From Gillisia sp. CAL575 (GTDB taxonomy: Bacteria; Bacteroidota; Bacteroidia; Flavobacteriales; Flavobacteriaceae), in contig NZ_APHJ01000021.1 in NCBI RefSeq assembly GCF_000403785.1, positions 671,796-735,795 on the forward strand: DNA of 64,000 nucleotides. The letters run 5' to 3'. The notes under the pieces are model-generated. The model had not been told where the DNA came from, searched no databases, and was given only the letters and a program-made list of their open reading frames with translations. The position numbers were made by a program, and so were the translations under genes. This document shows positions 20,935-27,894 of the stretch, piece by piece (position 1 is the stretch's first letter; every line of letters starts with the position of its first letter).

Positions 20935-22164
20935 ATGAACGTATTTAAAAAGATGAATTTATTAGCCTTAATAGGGCTTTTGGTTGTTACTTCCTGTAAT
21001 GAGAAAGCTGAAGAAAAGGAAGAAAATAAAGCTGAAGTTTATATTGCAGCTGTAAAACAGGAATATGCTCCAGACAAAAGAGTGGCATTATTTGATGTAG
21101 AAGCAATACAATCTAAGGATACTTATATTTTAAAAGGAGAATCTAATCTGCCAGATGCAGTTAATGCATTAAAAGAAAAATTAAATTCTGAAGGAGTTGT
21201 GTTTTCAGACAGTATTCAACTACTTCCTGCAGCAAATGTAGAAGGGAAGATCAACGGACTTATTAAAATATCTGTAGCCAATTTAAGGGGAGAAGGAAAG
21301 CATTCCGCAGAACTTGTTACTCAAGCAACATTAGGAACACCTGTGAAGATTTTTAAAACTAATGATGGCTGGAGTTTGATCCAGACTCCAGAAGGTTATA
21401 TTTCCTGGGTAGATAATGGAGGAGTTATTGGACTAACAGATGCAGAGTTTTCTAAATGGAAATCGGCAGATAAGATCATTTATCTAAATCCTTATGGAAA
21501 ATCTTATGAAAGTGCAGATGCTAAGAGTCAGGCAGTTTCAGATTTGGTAGCAGGAAACATTTTAGAGCTTTTAAGCGACAAAAACGGATTTTATGAGGTT
21601 AAGTATCCAGACGGGCAAAAAGCTTTTGTTGACAAAGCAGATGCAACACCATATCTAGATTGGGTTGCTTCTGTAGATCAATCTGGGGAAGATCTGGTGG
21701 CTACTGCGAAAAAATTGATGGGTTTGCCTTATTTATGGGGAGGAACTTCTCCTAAAGGAGTTGATTGCAGCGGATTTACAAAAACAGTTTATTTCTTGAA
21801 CGGATTGATAATCCCAAGAGATGCTTCGCAACAGGTGCATACTGGGAAACTGATAGATTCTACTAAAATTTTTAAAAACCTAATTCCTGGAGATCTTTTA
21901 TTCTTCGGAAGAAAAGCTACAGATTCTACAAGTGAGAGAGTCATTCATGTTGGAATGTGGATTGGAGATCAAAAATTCATTCACTCCATGGGGAATGTTC
22001 ATATTAGTACGATGGATTCTACCAATGCAGATTTTGATGAATACAACTACAACAGATACTTAAGAACAAAAAGAATTAATGATCAGGAAGGGAAGGGATT
22101 GATATATCTTGCTGAAAAGGATATTTTCATGAGTAAGAATGATTCTACTTCAGTTCAAGAATAA
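20935..22164 (+). CDS. NlpC/P60 murein peptidase lipoprotein with SH3-like domains (YkfC-like)
   Basis: Cysteine peptidase expected to cut the D-Glu-gamma-diamino acid bond of free murein peptides and so yield L-Ala-D-Glu. Residues 1-21 are a lipoprotein signal (MNLLALIGLLVVTSC core, lipobox VTSC). Two bacterial SH3-like regions span about 105-250. The C-terminal NlpC/P60 domain has LMGLPYLWGGTSPKGVDCSG with catalytic Cys278, the histidine in RVIHVGMW and the third polar residue region FIHSMG. 409 aa. Last gene of the GHL10-symporter-epimerase operon, followed by a strong terminator. Envelope location differs from the cytoplasmic-type YkfC, so peptides may be cut before uptake. Confidence 0.92.
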   Translation: MNVFKKMNLLALIGLLVVTSCNEKAEEKEENKAEVYIAAVKQEYAPDKRVALFDVEAIQSKDTYILKGESNLPDAVNALKEKLNSEGVVFSDSIQLLPAANVEGKINGLIKISVANLRGEGKHSAELVTQATLGTPVKIFKTNDGWSLIQTPEGYISWVDNGGVIGLTDAEFSKWKSADKIIYLNPYGKSYESADAKSQAVSDLVAGNILELLSDKNGFYEVKYPDGQKAFVDKADATPYLDWVASVDQSGEDLVATAKKLMGLPYLWGGTSPKGVDCSGFTKTVYFLNGLIIPRDASQQVHTGKLIDSTKIFKNLIPGDLLFFGRKATDSTSERVIHVGMWIGDQKFIHSMGNVHISTMDSTNADFDEYNYNRYLRTKRINDQEGKGLIYLAEKDIFMSKNDSTSVQE

Positions 22165-22186
22165 TCTTTAATTTACTCAATTAAAA

Positions 22187-22222
22187 AGCTCCTCTAAATA
22201 TATTTTAGAGGAGCTTTTTTTT
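22187..22222. terminator. Bidirectional terminator between NlpC/P60 and amidase genes
   Basis: Perfect 12-bp inverted repeat AGCTCCTCTAAA (22187-22198) / TTTAGAGGAGCT (22204-22215), followed by eight T on the plus strand and with an A-run before it, so it can act in both directions. Confidence 0.9.
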
Positions 22223-22235
22223 ATAATATAAACTC

Positions 22236-23177
22236 TTATAGATACTTCTTATAAAGATTATTCAGCACTTTCAAATCATGATCTGTAAGGGTAGAATTCA
22301 CTTCCGCTTGAATAAAATGTAATTTAAAAGCCTTTATTGCAGCAGGCATATCGCTTACATCAAATCCAATGATCTTCAGCGCCACTTTTGGGGTTACGTC
22401 CAAAATGGGAGTGGAGATTGGAGCCTTTATTTTAGCTACAATCACAGAGTCGTTAACTTCTGTCCTTATTTCCTGAGGGATTTCTGTGGTTAAAGTTTTA
22501 CTTTCTCCTAAAACGTGAACTTTTTCTTCAGGAATCTCGTCATACCATAAGCCGAATCCTTCCTTCGCCAATTCTTTCCATGGAAATGTTTTATTTGGAT
22601 CATTTTTTCTGGTCGGTGCAATATCAGAATGGCCTATAAAATTAGCTGTAGGGATCTTATATTTCTCTTTTAGGTCTTTTAATAATTCTAAAAGACTCTG
22701 AATTTGAAGTGGTGAAAAATCGTCACTTCCATTATTATCTAGTTCAATTCCAATAGAAGATGAATTTAGATCTGTATTAGAACCCCATTGCCCAGTTCCT
22801 CCATGCCATGCGCGATAAAGATCATTAAGCATATGGTAGATCTTCCCATTCTCTCCAATTACATAATGCGCACTTACCTGAGTTCTTTCTAAAGTAAATG
22901 TCTTTAAAGTTTGCCCTACAGAATCTTGCGCTGTATGATGAATTATTACAATATTGGGCTTTCTAAGGTTAAAATTAGTTGTTCCCACCCAATCTTCGGC
23001 ATATTTTAAACTACTTCCCATCCCTGGATTAGGTGGAGGAAGTATTTCCAACTCTTTAATAAGTTCTTTGGTGTGTTTTTTATGAACTCTATTAGTGGGA
23101 GCATATGGATTACTAGCGCATGAAAGGACCATGCATGCAGTAGCAACTATAGTGAATACTGATTTTATTCTTTTCAT
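22236..23177 (-). CDS. N-acetylmuramoyl-L-alanine amidase, Amidase_2 lipoprotein
   Basis: Zinc amidase that removes stem peptides from MurNAc. Signal peptide with lipobox VLSC (MVLSCAS) gives an envelope lipoprotein, as in E. coli AmiD. The Amidase_2 fold is shown by IVIIHHTAQDS (first zinc His), HYVIGENGKIYHML, AWHGGTGQWG, SIGIELDNNG and the final IGHSDIAPTRKNDPNKTFPW with the last zinc ligand and the base region. 313 aa, with about 100 C-terminal residues beyond the catalytic domain that I cannot assign. First product of the peptide branch: peptides go to the NlpC/P60 enzyme, denuded glycan to the GHL10 enzyme. Likely co-transcribed with the upstream nagB fusion (13-bp gap). Confidence 0.93.
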   Translation of the reverse strand: MKRIKSVFTIVATACMVLSCASNPYAPTNRVHKKHTKELIKELEILPPPNPGMGSSLKYAEDWVGTTNFNLRKPNIVIIHHTAQDSVGQTLKTFTLERTQVSAHYVIGENGKIYHMLNDLYRAWHGGTGQWGSNTDLNSSSIGIELDNNGSDDFSPLQIQSLLELLKDLKEKYKIPTANFIGHSDIAPTRKNDPNKTFPWKELAKEGFGLWYDEIPEEKVHVLGESKTLTTEIPQEIRTEVNDSVIVAKIKAPISTPILDVTPKVALKIIGFDVSDMPAAIKAFKLHFIQAEVNSTLTDHDLKVLNNLYKKYL

Positions 23178-23190
23178 TTAAAATCTTATT

Positions 23191-25110
23191 TTAAAATTTC
23201 CAGCGAACAAATGCTTCCATGGCTTCATAATTTGCCATTCCTAATTTGTGATAATTACTTGCAGTCTCACTATTTCTTTCCTGAGCACGTACCCAAAATT
23301 CTCGTTCATCATCTCCAGGAAAAACAGGGTGATCTTTCTGTGATTGATGCTGAAAAATGGCTTTTCTCTTACGGTCTACCTCTTGAGGAGAAAGTGGTAC
23401 AGCCATTTCAATTTCATGAGTTTCAAACTCTAACCAAGCACCTCTATACATCCAAAGCCAGCAGTCTTTAGTCCAAGATTCCGTTTTTCTTAGACGGTTC
23501 ATGGCCTCGATTATAATTCTAAAACAAACAATATGAGTGCCGTGTGGATCTGCAAAATCTCCTGCAGCAAAGATCTGTTGAGGTTTTATTTTTTGTAAAA
23601 GCTGCATGGTTAGCAAAACATCTTTTTCTGTAACTGGATTTTTAATAGTCTTTCCAGTTTCATAAAATGGCAATGCCATAAAATGAATATTTTGATCTTC
23701 CAAACCTGCATATCTTGCACCTGCATAAGCTTCAGACTTTCTTATAAATCCTTTAACAGCTCTAATTTCAGGAAGATCAATTTCGTTTGGCTGTTTAGAA
23801 TCTAAGAAGGTCCTTGTTTCCTCATAGATAGTTTCCAATCTATTGGAATCGTCGCCAATACTTTTGTTAAAGTCGATAGCAAATTCCATATATCTCAACA
23901 CATCTGTATCCCAAACTGCGGTATTTCCGGAGGTTTGATAAGCAACATGCACATCATGACCTTGATCTACCAGCCTTATAAAAGTTCCTCCCATAGAAAT
24001 CACATCATCGTCTGGGTGTGGAGAGAAAATTAATGATCTTTTGTGTGCAGGCTCAGATCGTTCGGGGCGTTGAGAATCGTCAGAATTTGGTTTTCCTCCA
24101 GGCCACCCGGTAATACTGTGCTGCAAATGATTAAAGACTTCAATGTTAATGTTGTAAGCTGGACCCTTTTCAGTAGCCAATTGTGCCATTCCATTATTAT
24201 TATAATCTTCGTCTGTCAGTTTCAAAATAGGTTTTCCTACTTCTGAAGATAACCAGATTACAGCCTTTTTAATTTGATTTTTATCCCAGATACAATCTTT
24301 TACTAACCAAGGAGTATTAAATCTTGTGAGTTCTGAAGCAGCATCTGTATCTAAAATAAATTCTACTTTATCTGAATGTTGAAGGTAAGTAGCAGGAACA
24401 TTTCCTGAAATTTCTCCTTCTACTGCTTTTTTTATAATACTGGCCTTTTTCTTACTCCAAGCCATCAAAATGATCTCTCTCGCTTTAAAAATGGTACCAA
24501 TTCCCATAGTAATGGCCTTTGTAGGTACATTTTCTTTTCCTCCAAAATCTCTGGAAGCATCTCTTCTTGTAAGATCATCTAATGTTACAAGTCTGGTTCC
24601 AGAATTTGGAGCAGATCCAGGCTCATTAAAACCAATATGTCCCGTTCTACCAATTCCCAGTACTTGAAGATCTAATCCGCCTAATTCTTCAATTTTATTT
24701 TCGTATTCAAGACAAAAAGCAGCAATATCTTCTTTCTTCAAAGTTCCGTCTGGAATATGAATGTTCTCTTTAGGGATATCTATATGGTTAAATAGATTCT
24801 CAGCCATAAAAGTAACATAGCTTTGAGGCGCCGTTGGTTGCATAGGATAATATTCATCCAAATTGAAGGTAATCACGTTTTTAAAACTCAAGCCTTCTTC
24901 GTTATACATGCGTACAAGCTCTTGATAAACCTCTACTGGAGTTGCACCAGTAGCAAGACCTAAAATAGCTGGAGATCCTTCTTTTTGTTTTTTAACAATT
25001 AGGTCTCTTATTCTTTTTGCAACACTTTTAGACGCTGTACTCTCATCTGGAAACACAGTGACAGGTAATTTTTCGTAGCGAGTTTCTTCAAGTAAATTTA
25101 ATCTTGCCAT
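23191..25110 (-). CDS. nagB: Glucosamine-6-phosphate deaminase fused to a PIG-L/LmbE-type deacetylase domain
   Basis: Two-domain cytoplasmic enzyme of 639 aa. Residues about 15-275 are NagB: ILGLATGATPVEVYQEL, VITFNLDEYYPM, VLGIGRTGHIGFNEPGS and the lid segment, turning GlcN-6-P into fructose-6-P plus ammonia. A linker to about 355 leads into a PIG-L domain with the zinc motif SPHPDDDVISMGG and the later DPHGTH. PIG-L proteins are zinc N-deacetylases of GlcNAc-type substrates, so the fusion may perform both the NagA and the NagB steps; no nagA gene is visible nearby. An in-frame TTG at 25125 could add five residues, but the ATG at 25110 (MARLNLLEE) is the better start. Cluster partner of the amidase and the ROK regulator. 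Confidence 0.93.
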   Translation of the reverse strand: MARLNLLEETRYEKLPVTVFPDESTASKSVAKRIRDLIVKKQKEGSPAILGLATGATPVEVYQELVRMYNEEGLSFKNVITFNLDEYYPMQPTAPQSYVTFMAENLFNHIDIPKENIHIPDGTLKKEDIAAFCLEYENKIEELGGLDLQVLGIGRTGHIGFNEPGSAPNSGTRLVTLDDLTRRDASRDFGGKENVPTKAITMGIGTIFKAREIILMAWSKKKASIIKKAVEGEISGNVPATYLQHSDKVEFILDTDAASELTRFNTPWLVKDCIWDKNQIKKAVIWLSSEVGKPILKLTDEDYNNNGMAQLATEKGPAYNINIEVFNHLQHSITGWPGGKPNSDDSQRPERSEPAHKRSLIFSPHPDDDVISMGGTFIRLVDQGHDVHVAYQTSGNTAVWDTDVLRYMEFAIDFNKSIGDDSNRLETIYEETRTFLDSKQPNEIDLPEIRAVKGFIRKSEAYAGARYAGLEDQNIHFMALPFYETGKTIKNPVTEKDVLLTMQLLQKIKPQQIFAAGDFADPHGTHIVCFRIIIEAMNRLRKTESWTKDCWLWMYRGAWLEFETHEIEMAVPLSPQEVDRKRKAIFQHQSQKDHPVFPGDDEREFWVRAQERNSETASNYHKLGMANYEAMEAFVRWKF

Positions 25111-25151
25111 AGTTAGTCTTTTCAATGTATTTGGGAATAATCCTTATATGC

Positions 25152-26423
25152 TTAATTAAGTTGTGCTTTTGCCGCTGTAATTTGTTGCTTAAATATATGA
25201 TCCATAATAGCCACGGTTGCTCCCAACAGGCTTGAGTTTTTGCCTAGTTTAGAAAGTGAAATATCTGTACGCTCTTTTAGCTGAATCATACAATAGGTAT
25301 TGATAGATTGCTGAATTGGAGTAGTTATAAATTGTTTGGCTTCTGCTATTTTTCCTTCTAAGATGATAAGTTCTGGGTTAAATATCTGAATTAGAATGGC
25401 AATACCTTTCCCAAGATTTATTCCAATTTCTGAAAGCACATTTATAGCAAACTGATCTCCTCGATTAGCTGCTTCAATAATAACTGAAGGCTCTAAATTA
25501 TCAAGGTCATCATTCACCATTTCTTTCAAAATAGAATGCTGCCCGGCTACAATACCATCCTTAGCCTTTTTGACCAAAGCAATTCCAGAAGCAACAGTTT
25601 CCAAACATCCTCTTTTCCCACAATGGCATAAAGCTCCGTCTTCTACTAAAGGAATATGTCCGAATTCCCCAGCAAAACCGGAGGATCCCATATGTAATTT
25701 TCCACCCATGATAATCCCAAGGCCAATTCCCCAATCCATAGAAAGTACAAGAACATTGTTTTTATTCTTTGCAAGTCCAAAACGAAACTCCGCTAAACAC
25801 GCACTTTTTGCATCGTTAAGGATTGCAACGGGTTTGTTAAATTTTGTTTCAAATTCACTTTGTAGATTTTGTGGTTGATGATCTTTAAGGAAATACGTAA
25901 AGTTTTTTCCATCTTCTGAAGATACCAGTCCTGGCATACTAATTCCAATACCCATCAGTTTATCTGAATTGATATCAGATTCAGCAATAAGTTCTGTTGC
26001 ATGCTGATGTAAAACATTTACAATATCAAAATCTTTGGAAATAATCGTTCGAATGTTTTTCTCGAACAATACTTGATGTGTGTTATCTAAAATAGCCAGT
26101 TGAATTTGGAAGCGTTCTATATGAATGCTCATAACAAAAAAACTATTCTCTTTTAAACCAAAAAGATCTGGTTTTCTACCTCCTACAGATTCACCTCTTC
26201 CTTGTTTTGCTACTAAATCATCTGCTACTAATTGGTTTAGTAAGGACATAGAAGTTGGTAGACTTATATTAAAGGTATTGCAAATATCAGTATTAGTATT
26301 AGCTCCATTAAAATATAGATGCTTTATGATCCTTATTTTTTGGAGATATTTTTTCCTTTCAACATTACTTAATTCCATCGGGAGATTAAGATTGATGAAA
26401 AATTCTGGCAATTCTTTCGACAT
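25152..26423 (-). CDS. ROK-family transcriptional regulator, NagC/Mlc-like
   Basis: Probable repressor of the locus. An N-terminal winged helix-turn-helix (about 25-85, NTDICNTFNISLPTSMSLLNQLV) is joined to a ROK sugar-kinase-like fold: GIGISMPGLV near 160, ILNDAKSACLAEFRFG near 200 and the zinc signature CHCGKRGCLETVASG near 270. Amino-sugar phosphates are the usual inducers of NagC. The Asp of the ILNDA motif lies where ROK kinases have their catalytic base, so residual kinase activity cannot be excluded. 423 aa. It is read in the same direction as the nagB fusion (42-bp gap) and diverges from the DUF5009 gene across about 300 bp. Confidence 0.9.
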   Translation of the reverse strand: MSKELPEFFINLNLPMELSNVERKKYLQKIRIIKHLYFNGANTNTDICNTFNISLPTSMSLLNQLVADDLVAKQGRGESVGGRKPDLFGLKENSFFVMSIHIERFQIQLAILDNTHQVLFEKNIRTIISKDFDIVNVLHQHATELIAESDINSDKLMGIGISMPGLVSSEDGKNFTYFLKDHQPQNLQSEFETKFNKPVAILNDAKSACLAEFRFGLAKNKNNVLVLSMDWGIGLGIIMGGKLHMGSSGFAGEFGHIPLVEDGALCHCGKRGCLETVASGIALVKKAKDGIVAGQHSILKEMVNDDLDNLEPSVIIEAANRGDQFAINVLSEIGINLGKGIAILIQIFNPELIILEGKIAEAKQFITTPIQQSINTYCMIQLKERTDISLSKLGKNSSLLGATVAIMDHIFKQQITAAKAQLN

Positions 26424-26724
26424 AAATAGAATTTAAGATTGAATTTAATTTGTCTTTAAGATTAGTCTTTTCTGACACATAAGAGAAAGAAATAATTTTC
26501 ATTAAAAATATGCAAAATATTATCTTGAAAAAAGACTTTATTAAAATTTTTATGAAAGATTGATTATTTACTTAAAATTTATACTTTTAAGCTTTAGTTT
26601 TAAAAACAAATCAAAAATTAGCTGCTTAAAGTTTTCTCAAGATAAGTAAACGTTGAATTTTTTATTCATTGAAGATTAAAAAATATTATTTCAATAGAAA
26701 TTTTATAAATATGATGGACATTTT

Positions 26725-27852
26725 ATGTTAAACCGGTCTCAACGATATTTAGCCTTAGATGTTTTGCGGGGTATTACTATTGCTTTAATGGTGTTAGTAA
26801 ACAACCCTGGCAGCTGGTCAAATATTTACGATCCATTTAAACATGCTTCGTGGCATGGATTTACACCTACAGATTTAGTTTTCCCTACCTTTCTATTTGT
26901 TATTGGCAATGCCATGAGCTTTAGTCTCAGAAAATATGAAGAGCAATCTGTAGGTATATTTTTAAAGAAAATTTTCACCAGAAGTTTGCTCATCTTTTTT
27001 ATTGGTCTTTTTATGAGTGCTTTTCCTTTTGTTTATAGAAATGAATTGGGAGAATTAATATTTAAGGATCTTACACAAATGAGAATTATGGGTGTGCTAC
27101 AAAGAATTGCTCTTTGTTATTTAATAGCCGGTTTAATGCTTCATCTTATTAAAACTCAAGCCACAATTATCATAAGTATAAATATATTACTGATTTATTG
27201 GTGGATTATGTACAGGTTTGGATCGTTACCAGATCCTTATAGCCTATCAAATAATGCAGCTTTAAAATTTGACCTATTACTATTTCATCCGGATAATTTA
27301 TGGAAAGGTTTTGGAATAACCTTTGACCCTGAAGGACTTTTAAGCACCTTGCCCGCCATTGTTAATGTGGTTGCGGGTTATATTGCTGGGATTTTTATTC
27401 AACGCTCAGGAAATACCATCTCAAGTATCGGGAAGTTAGCCGTAAGCGGAATTATTCTACTGATAATTGCAAAAGTCTGGGATCTTTATTTTCCTATTAT
27501 CAAAGGGATCTGGACAAGTTCTTATGTAATATATTCTATAGGTTGGAACCTTCTCATTATTGCTGCTTTAATCTTGATTATAGAAATATGGAAATTTAAA
27601 AAATGGACTTACTTCTTTCAGGTTTTTGGGAGAAATCCACTCTTTATTTTTGTCTTATCGGGTTTAATTGCCATGCTTATGAGCATTATATGGGTGGATG
27701 GAGGATCTCTAAAACCTTGGATTTATAATAATGTTTTTTTAAGCTGGCTTACAAAATACAATGCATCACTAGCTTTTGCCGTTAGTTTTATGTTGCTTAT
27801 GTGGATTATAGGCTATGTGCTTGACAAAAAGAAGATCTATATAAAAGTTTAA
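26725..27852 (+). CDS. DUF5009/COG4299 membrane protein (HGSNAT-like), possible amino-sugar permease or acetyltransferase
   Basis: Polytopic inner-membrane protein, 375 aa with about 10-11 membrane helices. The N-terminus RYLALDVLRGITIALMVLVNNPGSW and HGFTPTDLVFPTFLFVIGNAM are signatures of the COG4299 group related to heparan-alpha-glucosaminide N-acetyltransferase. From memory, a Tannerella forsythia membrane protein next to a kinase and murQ was reported as a MurNAc uptake protein (MurT), and I believe it is of this type; that would fit the present context, but I cannot confirm it here. Alternatives are transmembrane acetylation of glucosamine. Starts a plus-strand unit with the GH3 gene (42-bp gap). 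Confidence 0.75.
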   Translation: MLNRSQRYLALDVLRGITIALMVLVNNPGSWSNIYDPFKHASWHGFTPTDLVFPTFLFVIGNAMSFSLRKYEEQSVGIFLKKIFTRSLLIFFIGLFMSAFPFVYRNELGELIFKDLTQMRIMGVLQRIALCYLIAGLMLHLIKTQATIIISINILLIYWWIMYRFGSLPDPYSLSNNAALKFDLLLFHPDNLWKGFGITFDPEGLLSTLPAIVNVVAGYIAGIFIQRSGNTISSIGKLAVSGIILLIIAKVWDLYFPIIKGIWTSSYVIYSIGWNLLIIAALILIIEIWKFKKWTYFFQVFGRNPLFIFVLSGLIAMLMSIIWVDGGSLKPWIYNNVFLSWLTKYNASLAFAVSFMLLMWIIGYVLDKKKIYIKV

Positions 27853-27894
27853 ATTGCGCAAACTATTGGTTTGCTTTAATTATCAATTATAAGT

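Noticed and set aside
25111..25125. TTG start five codons upstream of the nagB fusion
   Set aside because: An ATG at 25110 gives a normal N-terminus; nothing in the extra residues (MKRLT) is conserved to my knowledge.
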